From Deltaproteobacteria bacterium (GTDB lineage Bacteria; Desulfobacterota; Deferrimicrobia; J040): a DNA stretch of 46,984 bases. Of the stretch, positions 16,443-23,653 are shown piece by piece. A model generated the notes under the pieces. That model was given only the letters and a program-made list of their open reading frames with translations, made no database searches and was not told where the DNA came from. Numbering within the stretch: position 1 is the first letter of the stretch; every line of letters starts with the position of its first letter. Location: the NCBI GenBank assembly GCA_011773515.1, contig WVXK01000057.1:15586-62569 (forward strand), given 5' to 3'. The translations under genes and the position numbers were made by a program.

Positions 16443-16880
16443 TCATTTTGGCTGCCAGACCCTCTTCTCATCGATGATGTGAACCAGATCCCATCCCTCT
16501 TCCTGGAAGTGGTGACCGATGAAACGCCGGTGGCACCGCCACGGAAGTTTCTCGGCGCAAACGATGGCGCAGGGATCTCTCGAGGCGATGCGCTCCAGCG
16601 TTTCCAGTCCTTCCCTGCCTTCCCCGGTTTCAAGGTACGCGGGGAAGCCCTCGTTCCGGAAGCCCCCGAGAAGGTCCCCGAGATACCGGTAGGCGATGCC
16701 CGCTTTTTTTAGTGACGGCTCCAGGTTTTCCCGCCTGAAGTGGCCAAACCTGCTCGTGGGAAATCTCCTCACGTCAACAACGGTTTTCACGCCGTTCTCC
16801 ATCAGGATGTGGAGAAACTCGGGCAGGGAGCGGTTGCTCGTGCCGATCGTATAAATCCTTTTTTCCGGGCCTGTTTTCAC
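16443..16880 (-). CDS. DUF488 domain protein
   Basis: This 145-aa cytoplasmic protein matches the DUF488 family: N-terminal YTIGTSNRSLPEFLHIL, VVDVRRFPTSRFGHF, the central YLGDLLGG and the conserved Cys-rich end IVCAEKLPWRCHRRFIGHHF. The function of DUF488 is unknown; conserved Arg, Cys and His residues have led to suggestions of nucleic-acid or nucleotide chemistry, none proven. It converges on the Met/Cys-rich gene with a 50-bp gap. The ATG at 16880 opens the frame, and the length is typical. Confidence 0.88.
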   Translation of the reverse strand: MKTGPEKRIYTIGTSNRSLPEFLHILMENGVKTVVDVRRFPTSRFGHFRRENLEPSLKKAGIAYRYLGDLLGGFRNEGFPAYLETGEGREGLETLERIASRDPCAIVCAEKLPWRCHRRFIGHHFQEEGWDLVHIIDEKRVWQPK

Positions 16881-17004
16881 CGTTTTGCCCCCCTCTCTTT
16901 GCGGCCGTTGACATCCAGCCCCGCGGGACAGGCGCTTTCACCCATCCTGATGAACGTATTGTAACCCGAAAACCTGCTACAATTGTGTCAGGCGGGTATG
17001 TACG

Positions 17005-17418
17005 ATGAAGGTGCAGCGCTACCCAAAGCGCGTCATCAGGCGCTACGTACTGATCCAGGTGCCCGGGATCGTCCTTCTAATGCTAGCCCTCTACCTCCTT
17101 CGCCGCTGGGTCCAGATCCCGCTGTGGGTGGCAGGTGCAGTCGTGGTGCTCTGGGTCGTGAAGGACATAGTCCTTTTTCCCTTCGTGTGGCGTGCCTACG
17201 ACAAGTACGACAGGGGCGATGCGGACGCCATGGTCGGCCAGCGGGGCACGGCTGAGGAGACGCTATCCCCGACCGGTTACGTGCTGGTCCGGGGAGAGCG
17301 CTGGCGGGCGGAAGTCGCCGAGGGCCATGGGTCGGTTGCAAAGGGTGAAGGCGTGCGCATCAGGGGTCTGCGCGGCATGACCCTCCTGGTTGAAGCCGAA
17401 CGGGACGAAGGGGGATGA
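17005..17418 (+). CDS. NfeD-like membrane protein with C-terminal OB-fold
   Basis: This 137-aa protein has two predicted membrane segments (about residues 14-33 and 40-58) followed by an NfeD-type OB-fold domain (about 73-135). The signature is MVGQRGTAEETLSPTGYVLVRGERWRAEV with the closing VRIRGLRGMTLLVEAE. NfeD proteins are usually paired with SPFH/stomatin-type or ClpP-class membrane proteases and organise membrane microdomains. No such partner is adjacent here, so this is a stand-alone short NfeD. The start at 17005 is an ATG opening on MKVQRYPKRVIRRY; its positively charged N terminus suggests an inside orientation. Confidence 0.83.
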   Translation: MKVQRYPKRVIRRYVLIQVPGIVLLMLALYLLRRWVQIPLWVAGAVVVLWVVKDIVLFPFVWRAYDKYDRGDADAMVGQRGTAEETLSPTGYVLVRGERWRAEVAEGHGSVAKGEGVRIRGLRGMTLLVEAERDEGG

Positions 17419-17450
17419 GAGCCGCCGGCGAGGCGCCCCCGTCTGCCGTC

Positions 17451-17469
17451 CCGGGGGTCGTCCCCCCGG
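17451..17469. other. GC-rich hairpin between convergent genes
   Basis: CCGGGGG (17451-17457) and CCCCCGG (17463-17469) make a 7-bp all-GC stem with a 5-nt loop, exactly between the convergent NfeD-like and small membrane protein genes. There is no T-run on either strand, so a classical intrinsic terminator is not shown. A pausing or Rho-independent-like end is possible. Confidence 0.35.
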
Positions 17470-17471
17470 TC

Positions 17472-17693
17472 CTATCGTTTCCTGTACAGGAACCTGTCGA
17501 TGGCGAGGAGAATATCGTGGGTGTAATCCTCCACGTAGAGGAACAGGTACACCAGGACCCCGAAGAATACCGGAATCAGCAATAAAAGCCAGTCGCTCCC
17601 CAGCATGTCCGCCAGCCAGATGGACAGCAGGGTGAGAAGGAACAGGATGACCCAGAAGAGAACTTTTACGATGAATTCCATGGCCCGGTACAT
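17472..17693 (-). CDS. Small two-helix membrane protein, unknown
   Basis: This short protein of 73 aa (or 80 aa from an upstream ATG at 17714) has two hydrophobic helices (VKVLFWVILFLLTLLSIWLA and DWLLLLIPVFFGVLVYLFLYV) joined by a short loop, and a basic C-terminal end DRFLYRKR. I prefer 17693 because GGTGAGGGG lies 6-7 bases upstream, whereas the 17714 ATG directly abuts its only Shine-Dalgarno-like sequence. The family is not recognised. It converges on the NfeD-like gene and is divergent from the methyltransferase gene at 17793. Confidence 0.6.
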   Translation of the reverse strand: MYRAMEFIVKVLFWVILFLLTLLSIWLADMLGSDWLLLLIPVFFGVLVYLFLYVEDYTHDILLAIDRFLYRKR

Positions 17694-17792
17694 TGTCTTG
17701 CCCCTCACCTTCATCCTACCATATCGGCCGGGCGGGTTTTACGGTGAGGGACGTTATCAATAGCCGGGCAAATGTGCTACCATATCCGGGTC

Positions 17793-18518
17793 ATGACGAA
17801 ATTTCGCGATTCCGAGTGGGCAAATCCCGAATTCAGCAGGGAGTACCGGGACAAGGCCGACGTCTACGTGATCGAGCGCAGAAGGCTCTTCGAGGTCCTG
17901 AAGTCTTTCTACCGGCACTTCAATGCCGGCGGGGAAAAAAGAAGGGTTCTCGACCTGGGATGCGGCGACGGGATCGTAACGCGTGAGCTCATCGAGGTTG
18001 ACGGCGGGATAGAGGCGACCCTGGTCGACGGCTCGGAGGATATGCTCGAGCACGCCAGGCGAAACCTTGCAGACTCAAGAAGCCTGCGTTACGTCCTGGC
18101 GAGCTTTCAGGAAATAATCGCGGGGGATGTCGACCTCGGCAGCTTTAATTTCATCGTTTCCTCCCTTGCGATCCATCACCTCACGCTCCTTGAAAAGGGG
18201 GAGCTTTTCAGGAAGGTCCACTCCCTTCTCATCCCGGGCGGCTATTTTTTGAACATCGACCTGGTGCGCGCCGGGGAAGATGAGCTCGAAGCGTGGTACA
18301 TGGGCCTCTGGAGAGAGTGGATAGAGGAGCGCAAGCGCTCCCTGGGCCTTAAAGAGGATATCTTCGGAGATATTCTCAGGCGTTACAGGGAGAACGAGGA
18401 CAACAGGCCCGACACCCTCGGTGACCAGCTCGCCATGCTCACCGATGCCGGGTTCATCCAGGTCGATTGCTACTACAAGTACGGCATCTTCACGATTTTC
18501 GGCGGGAAGAGACCCTGA
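17793..18518 (+). CDS. Class I SAM-dependent methyltransferase
   Basis: This 241-aa protein has the class I methyltransferase core: motif I VLDLGCGDGIVTREL (about residues 52-66), an acidic motif II (ATLVDGSEDMLEHARR), and motif IV FNFIVSSLAIHHL, followed by LIPGGYFLNIDLV. The substrate cannot be told; the N-terminal helix bundle and the C-terminal YYKYGIFTIFGGK resemble the generic Methyltransf_25/UbiE-like families. The start at 17793 gives MTKFRDSEWANPEFSREY, a common opening in this group; an ATG at 17772 is also in frame. Its neighbours on both sides are on the opposite strand, so it is a monocistronic gene. Confidence 0.88.
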   Translation: MTKFRDSEWANPEFSREYRDKADVYVIERRRLFEVLKSFYRHFNAGGEKRRVLDLGCGDGIVTRELIEVDGGIEATLVDGSEDMLEHARRNLADSRSLRYVLASFQEIIAGDVDLGSFNFIVSSLAIHHLTLLEKGELFRKVHSLLIPGGYFLNIDLVRAGEDELEAWYMGLWREWIEERKRSLGLKEDIFGDILRRYRENEDNRPDTLGDQLAMLTDAGFIQVDCYYKYGIFTIFGGKRP

Positions 18519-18537
18519 TCGCCGTTATTCACGCCTA

Positions 18538-18756
18538 TCACAGGTGCCTCTTTTTCCGGGATAAAAGAACCATGATCAGCAGGATGAGCGTGACGTCGAA
18601 GAGGGTGAGGAACCCTCTCGTGGCCGGATAGACCCCCTGGACGACCTCCATGAGCAGCGGCGCAGAAAAGGCGTCTCTTGCCGAAAGGGCGCAGAGGGAG
18701 AAAGGAATAGAGGTCAGGAAACAGAGCGTATATTTCCCCGGGGGCATTTTTACCAT
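18538..18756 (-). CDS. Small membrane protein, unknown
   Basis: This is a possible 72-aa protein with two hydrophobic segments: YTLCFLTSIPFSLCALSA near the N terminus and FDVTLILLIMVLLS near the C terminus, ending in the basic tail RKKRHL. The arrangement suits an inner-membrane protein with two helices. An AAAGGGAT lies about 11 bases upstream of the ATG. No family is recognised and the evidence is only coding-frame length, ribosome-binding site and topology. It converges on the methyltransferase gene with a 19-bp gap. The region 18757-18943 between it and the SDR gene shows nothing that I can name. Confidence 0.4.
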   Translation of the reverse strand: MVKMPPGKYTLCFLTSIPFSLCALSARDAFSAPLLMEVVQGVYPATRGFLTLFDVTLILLIMVLLSRKKRHL

Positions 18757-18943
18757 CGCTTTTTTATCCCTTTATCAGTTTACCATTTATCTCTCTTCAG
18801 GTAACCGGCCGCGTGGGGCACGGCGTTTGGAGGTCAACCCCGGGCTCCACGGCCACGCGGACAAAAAGGCTTTCTTCGCCCGATGCCCGAACAGGCTGTT
18901 TTATACCGCTTGGTAGCGAATTTCTCCGATTCCTTACGAAGAG

Positions 18944-19693
18944 CTACCCGCCCAGCAAACGGACGTCGACGAAGGAGCCGCTCTCGACCTCCACCGGCAG
19001 GCGGTCTATTACTCCGATGAGCCTCTTGGCTGCCTTTCCGGGCGGAAGGAGGTCGGGCGTTCCCCGCTTGCTCTTCAGGCGGTCGATGGTGGGGTGGGTG
19101 CCGTCGCTTGGCAGGGAGAGCACCTGCTGCAGCATGGGGGTATCCACGAGCCCGGGGGCCACGGCGCAAAAGTGGGTGTCGGGAAATTCCCGGGAGTAGA
19201 GCCGGATGAGCATGTTCAGTGCCGCCTTTGAAAGGGAGTAGGCGTTCCACCCCCTGGCCCCGCTTACGGATGCGCCCGTCGATATGGCAACGATCTGGGA
19301 TACGGGGGGCTGCCGGGTGAGCAGGTAATCGATGATCGGCTTGTTCGCCCAGGTGTTCAATTCCATGACCTCCCGGATGAGGTCAAGGTCCGTGTCTTTG
19401 ATGTCGCCGAACTTTCCCAGGGTCCCGGCGTTCAAAACGGCGATTCCGGGAGGGTGGTGGCCACTGAAGAGCCGATCCAGGGCCGGCGGAATCAGGTGGT
19501 GCTTTGCCAGGTCGACGGAGACGAAGTGGAAACCCTCCCTGCCCATCAGATCCTCTGGCTTTCGGCGGCTTATCCCGTACACCCTGTGCCCTGATGACAG
19601 GTACGTTTCCGCAACGGCATGGCCGATGCCGGAACTTACCCCGGTGATGAAAATCGCCTTTTTTGGAGGAGTTTTCTTGTCCCCGTCACGCAT
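18944..19693 (-). CDS. Short-chain dehydrogenase/reductase
   Basis: This 249-aa NAD(P)-dependent oxidoreductase has the SDR Rossmann motif FITGVSSGIGHAVAE (TGxxxGIG) at about residues 16-30, the structural VLNAGTLG, and the catalytic Ser-Tyr-Lys arrangement (AISTGASVSG, then WNAYSLSKAALNML). Arg residues after beta-2 (GISRRKPE) suggest NADP(H) preference. The C-terminal CAVAPGLVDTPML is typical of classical SDRs. Substrate is unknown; the sequence recalls sepiapterin-reductase-like or general carbonyl reductases. The ATG at 19693 is preceded by AAGGGGG. It is a stand-alone gene divergent from the cytochrome gene. The intervening 270 bp hold no gene that I can support. Confidence 0.93.
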   Translation of the reverse strand: MRDGDKKTPPKKAIFITGVSSGIGHAVAETYLSSGHRVYGISRRKPEDLMGREGFHFVSVDLAKHHLIPPALDRLFSGHHPPGIAVLNAGTLGKFGDIKDTDLDLIREVMELNTWANKPIIDYLLTRQPPVSQIVAISTGASVSGARGWNAYSLSKAALNMLIRLYSREFPDTHFCAVAPGLVDTPMLQQVLSLPSDGTHPTIDRLKSKRGTPDLLPPGKAAKRLIGVIDRLPVEVESGSFVDVRLLGG

Positions 19694-19963
19694 CGATCAA
19701 CCCCCTTCCGGGATCCCTCCCGTGATGGATCGGTATATATGCTTAGATGGCGGGCGAACGGGGGATGTATCACCCGGGGGGTGAATTTTCTGCCCCGCGG
19801 CCTGCACCTTCGTTCAACAAGCTGGCCCGTGAAATAGTATAATCGAGAAAGAACACCTGTAAAAAACTCACAGGGCGAACGGGAGGCCCCTTTTTGAGCC
19901 GGCCGGCTCAGGGGTTTCCCCGAAGAACGTTCGAGGTCTGATTACATCCAGGGGGTGGTACCC

Positions 19964-20428
19964 ATGAAAAAAATAGTCGGCGCGATAGCGGTCATCGGAT
20001 TGCTCCTCTCGAGCATGTTCCTCCATTCCGTTATGGGCGGTAGCCGTGCGGAAAAGGAAGCACCGGCAGCGATGGAACACAAGGGGGAGATGGAGGAGCA
20101 CCCCGGCAAAATGGGGTTTCTCCATCATGCGATGGAAGAGCTGGAAGAGCATACGGAAAAAGTATTCCACGCCATCATTCACGGGAAGTTCACAGAGCTG
20201 GGGGAACCTGCCCGGGCGGTAGCAGGAGTCGCCGTGAGCCTCAAGGGCACGAAGCCGCACAATAAACTAGAAAGCATCGAAACCTACGAAGGCTTCATCG
20301 GGGCCCTCGTCGATGTGAGCGCCAAATTCGAACGTACCGTCAACGAGGGAGACCCGGTGGGGATCACCCGCAGCTTCGGGAAAGTCATCGAGGTCTGCGT
20401 CGCGTGCCACGCAAACTTCAGGAACTGA
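19964..20428 (+). CDS. Periplasmic mono-heme c-type cytochrome, class II-like
   Basis: This 154-aa exported protein has a signal peptide (MKKIVGAIAVIGLLLSSMFLHSVMG), then a His/Met/Glu-rich linker (MEHKGEMEEHPGKMGFLHHAMEELEEH) and a helical domain ending in a single heme-binding CVACH (145-149) close to the C terminus. A C-terminal CxxCH after a helical bundle is the pattern of class II (cytochrome c-prime/c556-like) proteins, with the axial ligand expected in the N-terminal helix. The start at 19964 is chosen because AGGGGGTGG precedes it; the ATG at 19955 lies within that site. It could receive or pass electrons in the periplasm. The Met/His-rich linker is unusual and may bind a metal. Its partner is unknown. 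Confidence 0.85.
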   Translation: MKKIVGAIAVIGLLLSSMFLHSVMGGSRAEKEAPAAMEHKGEMEEHPGKMGFLHHAMEELEEHTEKVFHAIIHGKFTELGEPARAVAGVAVSLKGTKPHNKLESIETYEGFIGALVDVSAKFERTVNEGDPVGITRSFGKVIEVCVACHANFRN

Positions 20429-20600
20429 TGAGCTCCCGGTCTCTTTCCCCGTGAAACGGGGTGGCGGAACGGTTCTGGACGTTCCGGGCGGATACTGCCC
20501 GGGATGATCGCCCGCTTTTTCCCTGCCCCTGACACTCTTTCCTTTGTGATACCCTGTGGAGAAGTGGGTATTTCGTGAGAATGCCGCGGAGAGATGCGCA

Positions 20601-21326
20601 ATGGCCGCCCAGGATATCCTCGCGCTGATCATCGTTTCCTTTCTCTCCTCCACCCTGACGGCGATCATCGGCATGGGTGGGGGGACCCTTCTCATCTCTT
20701 TCATGCCTCTTTTTCTGCCCCCCGCGGCACTGGTGCCCGTCCACGGCGTCGTCCAGCTGGCAAGCAATGCGAGCCGGGCTCTCTTCGGCTTCCGGGACAT
20801 CGCCTGGCACGTTTTCATGCCCTTTGCCGCCGGTGCTTTGGTGGGGATGGCCGCCGGTTCGCGCTTTGTGGTGCGGCTGCCTTCCCGCTACATCCTCCTC
20901 GCCCTCGCCTGCTTCATACTGCTCGTTACCTGGCTCCCGCGGACCTGGTTTGACAGGCCCCTTCCGGGGAAGTTTCTCACCCTGGGGGTCGCTCAGGGTT
21001 TTCTCACGCTCATTGTCGGGGCCACGGGGCCGCTGAACCCGCCCTTTCTCCTCCGCGAGGGGCTGAAGAGGGACACCATCGTCGTCACACAGGCCGTGAT
21101 GATGACGGCGCTCCATGCAATGAAGGTCGTTACCTTCGGGCTCCTGGGTTTTCTCTTCAATCCGTATATCGTCCTGATGGGGGGGATGGTCGTAGCCGTC
21201 AGTCTCGGATCTTACGCCGGAACGCGACTGCGGGAAAGGCTACCGGAGGAGTTTTTCAGGAAGCTGTTCAAAGCGGTCATAACCCTTCTCGCCCTGAGGA
21301 TGATCCTGAGCGTGCTGATGGCGTAA
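20601..21326 (+). CDS. TauE/SafE-family sulfite/anion exporter-like permease
   Basis: This 241-aa integral membrane protein has about seven to eight hydrophobic helices in the two-repeat TauE/SafE pattern. N-terminal IVSFLSSTLTAIIGMGGGTLLISFMPLFLP carries the signature GMGGG loop, and the second repeat begins FLTLIVGATGPLNPPFLL. Members export small organic or sulfur anions (sulfoacetate, sulfite) or are of unknown substrate. The start at 20601 follows GGAGAG and begins right before the first helix; an in-frame GTG at 20556 would add a soluble leader. It lies 172 bp downstream of the cytochrome c gene on the same strand, so co-transcription is possible but not shown. Confidence 0.88.
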   Translation: MAAQDILALIIVSFLSSTLTAIIGMGGGTLLISFMPLFLPPAALVPVHGVVQLASNASRALFGFRDIAWHVFMPFAAGALVGMAAGSRFVVRLPSRYILLALACFILLVTWLPRTWFDRPLPGKFLTLGVAQGFLTLIVGATGPLNPPFLLREGLKRDTIVVTQAVMMTALHAMKVVTFGLLGFLFNPYIVLMGGMVVAVSLGSYAGTRLRERLPEEFFRKLFKAVITLLALRMILSVLMA

Positions 21327-21378
21327 GGGGCCCGCGGGAGGCCCGGGGTGGGCGGCAGGGCCGGACGCCGGGTGCTCT

Positions 21379-22470
21379 CTAGATTATCGTCCTTTTCTGG
21401 TACTTTTCGTATATGCTTTCGAAGTCACCCGCTACACTGATGAATGTCTCGAGCAGAAAAGGGTCGAAGTGCTCCGGCTTCGAGTTCGCGTTCCCCTCGG
21501 TTATCATCGTTACGGCTCTTTTATGGTCGACGGGGGGCTTGTACGGCCGCTTGCTCCGTATGGCGTCGTACCGGTCGCAGATAAAAACGATCCTCCCCTC
21601 CAGGGGGATTGCATTGCCCTTCAGTTGCTGGGGGTACCCCGACCCGTCCCATTTCTCGTGGTGGGTCAGGGCGATCGACGCCGCCATCTGCATTCCCGGA
21701 TAAAATGAGCCGGCGAGCATTTTTTCCCCGATAGAGGTGTGGGTGGTGATAATTTCGAACTCTTCCTGGGTGAGGTTTCCCGGTTTCAGGAGCACGCTGT
21801 CGGGAATGCCTACCTTGCCGATATCGTGCAGCGTGCTGGCAAACTTGATCGTCCGTATGAAATCCGCCGGCATATCGATCTTTTCGGCAATCTTCTCCGA
21901 GTATAACCCTATCCTCTGGATGTGGGCTCCCGTGTCGGTGTCCCGGTACTCGGAGACGGTTGCCAGGCGCTGCATCATCTCCCGGCTCGTGTTTCTCAGC
22001 GTTCCCAGGGCCTGTTTGAGCTTCTCCGTCTTATCCCGCACCGTTTCCTCGAGATGAATTTTATAGTTTTTTTCAGTCAGGATGAGCTTGTGATAATTTA
22101 CCGCTTTTTCGACTGAGTGGAGGATGTGTTTGTTCTCGTGGGGCTTCAGGATGAAATCGAACGCCTTCAGCTTGATTGCGTCAACGGCCGCGTAGAAGTC
22201 GGCGAAGGCGGTCATGAGAATAACGGGGATTTCGGGGTTGAAGCCCCGGATCCTGTCGAGAAGTTCGAGGCCGGATGTTTCGGGCATCCTGATATCGGCC
22301 ATAACGGCGTCGAAACTGTTCTCCTTCAGCTGCTCGATGGCCTCCCCTGCGCTCATCGCCACGAAGGGCATGTAGCCGTTCTTCTTCAGCAGTATGGAGA
22401 TGGTCTGCAGAAGGTTCGGCTCATCATCGACGATCAGTATGGTTCCCCGGTTTTCCGTGTTCATCGGCAC
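21379..22470 (-). CDS. Response regulator with HD-GYP cyclic-di-GMP phosphodiesterase domain
   Basis: This 363-aa protein has an N-terminal receiver domain (residues 8-125: TILIVDDEPNLL, VMADIRMPETSG with the phospho-accepting Asp, KPHE), a coiled-coil linker (about 130-175), and a C-terminal HD-GYP domain. The latter has HDIGKVGIPD, TTHTSIGEKML, HHEKWDGSGYPQ and the downstream CDRYDAIRS. HD-GYP enzymes linearise or fully hydrolyse c-di-GMP; the metal-binding HD and the HHExxxGxGYP motif are intact, so activity is expected. The cognate histidine kinase is not adjacent. The gene stands alone on the minus strand; the 260 bp upstream contain an inverted repeat at 22567-22597 and are otherwise empty. 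Confidence 0.93.
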   Translation of the reverse strand: MPMNTENRGTILIVDDEPNLLQTISILLKKNGYMPFVAMSAGEAIEQLKENSFDAVMADIRMPETSGLELLDRIRGFNPEIPVILMTAFADFYAAVDAIKLKAFDFILKPHENKHILHSVEKAVNYHKLILTEKNYKIHLEETVRDKTEKLKQALGTLRNTSREMMQRLATVSEYRDTDTGAHIQRIGLYSEKIAEKIDMPADFIRTIKFASTLHDIGKVGIPDSVLLKPGNLTQEEFEIITTHTSIGEKMLAGSFYPGMQMAASIALTHHEKWDGSGYPQQLKGNAIPLEGRIVFICDRYDAIRSKRPYKPPVDHKRAVTMITEGNANSKPEHFDPFLLETFISVAGDFESIYEKYQKRTII

Positions 22471-22566
22471 GACATCCGTTTGTCCGCAAAGTCGACGGTG
22501 TCATCGACGTTTCGTTCCAATCGCTCATGTATGACACTTCCGTCATATTCTCTTACCCTTATCGGA

Positions 22567-22597
22567 ATTTTTTCGCATAAATATTAAGCGAAAAAAT
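22567..22597. repeat. AT-rich inverted repeat in the intergenic region
   Basis: ATTTTTTCGC (22567-22576) and GCGAAAAAAT (22588-22597) are perfect 10-bp inverted arms around an 11-nt AT-only loop. It lies about 100 bp upstream of the HD-GYP gene and about 130 bp downstream of korB. A second near-palindrome, CCGGGAAATTTCCTGG, follows at 22611-22626. It could be a bidirectional weak terminator (T-runs exist on both strands within the arms) or an operator for the HD-GYP gene; the sequence does not decide between them. Confidence 0.5.
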
Positions 22598-22729
22598 AAA
22601 GAATCGGGTTCCGGGAAATTTCCTGGTAAGTTCACAAAGAACATGGTCGTGGTGCTGAAGGGGAGAGTTCGTGGGCTGATGAAGGGGATGAGGGGAAGAG
22701 CGCCCGCTTATTTTGTGCCGGGGTTTCGC

Positions 22730-23653
22730 CTAGGTTGCCTTTTTCTTCGCCCCGGTGACTTTCTTCTCCTTCAGCGAGGCGGTGATCCGCCCGTCGTTAA
22801 ACGTTCCCTGGTTCTCGATGACGCGAAGCATGTTCTCCTCGAGGGTGGGCCCTTCCTGCTGGTAAAAGATCCCGAGGTAGGTTTTCTCCCGGGAAAGGGC
22901 GAAGCCCAGGGCCTCGTTCATGTTCGTCAGGTCCCTCCCGTCGGGAAGTTTTTCGCTGATTTCGTAGTACCGCTCGTAGGTCTCGTTCTTGTTGAAGGTG
23001 ACGCAGGGGGAATAGATGTGGATCATGGAGAACCCTCTGTGCTTCATGCCTCTTGCCACCATGTCGTTCAGGTCGTCGGGATACCCCGAAAACCCGCGCG
23101 AAATGAAGGTCGCGCCGTGAACCAGGGAGAGCGCGACAGGGTCAAGGGGCCTGCTCGGATTACCGTAGGGAGTCGTCGAGGTCTTGTCCCCGTAGGGGGT
23201 GGTGGGAGCCACCTGTCCCTTCGTCAAGCCGTATACCGCGTTGTCCAGGAGCAGGTAGGTCATGTCCACGTTCGATCGCGCCGCGTGGGGGAGGTGGCCG
23301 CCGCCGATGCCGAGGCCGTCGCCGTCGCCTCCCACGACCATCACCTGAAGTGACGGGTTTGCCAGCTTGACTCCCGTGGCAACGGGGAGGGCCCTGCCGT
23401 GGACGCCGTGAAGACCGTAGCACTTCACGAACCCCGGCATCCTGCCCGAACACCCGATCCCGGAGACGATCACCAGCTCGTGAGACTTGATATCCAGCTC
23501 GGACATGGCGTGGTAGATGGCGTGGAGTGCGGCGAAGTGCCCGCAGCCCCCGCAGAATATGGGCCTCAGCCTGCCATGTTTCTCGACGAGCTTTTTCTTC
23601 CGTACCCTTGCCAGGCTTACGAGTATCTCATCCTTTCTCTTTACCCTGCTCAT
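22730..23653 (-). CDS. korB: 2-oxoacid:ferredoxin oxidoreductase, beta subunit
   Basis: This 307-aa thiamine-diphosphate-binding subunit catalyses oxidative decarboxylation of a 2-oxoacid to acyl-CoA, passing electrons to ferredoxin. Visible features are the FCGGCGHF motif (C34, C37), SGIGCSGRMPGF, GLHGVHGRALPVATGVK, the ThDP/Mg motif VVGGDGDGLGIGGGH and DNAVYGLTKGQVAPT. The start at 23653 overlaps the korA stop by 4 bp (ATGA); the apparent extension of this frame further upstream is an out-of-frame reading of korA. Sequence style is closest to the two-subunit 2-oxoglutarate-type enzymes, but substrate (2-oxoglutarate, pyruvate or branched chain) cannot be fixed by eye. Confidence 0.93.
   Translation of the reverse strand: MSRVKRKDEILVSLARVRKKKLVEKHGRLRPIFCGGCGHFAALHAIYHAMSELDIKSHELVIVSGIGCSGRMPGFVKCYGLHGVHGRALPVATGVKLANPSLQVMVVGGDGDGLGIGGGHLPHAARSNVDMTYLLLDNAVYGLTKGQVAPTTPYGDKTSTTPYGNPSRPLDPVALSLVHGATFISRGFSGYPDDLNDMVARGMKHRGFSMIHIYSPCVTFNKNETYERYYEISEKLPDGRDLTNMNEALGFALSREKTYLGIFYQQEGPTLEENMLRVIENQGTFNDGRITASLKEKKVTGAKKKAT

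Noticed and set aside
20447-20461. CCCCGT-GAA-ACGGGG hairpin as terminator after the cytochrome gene
   Set aside because: The stem is only 6 bp with a 3-nt loop and no T-run follows it on the plus strand.
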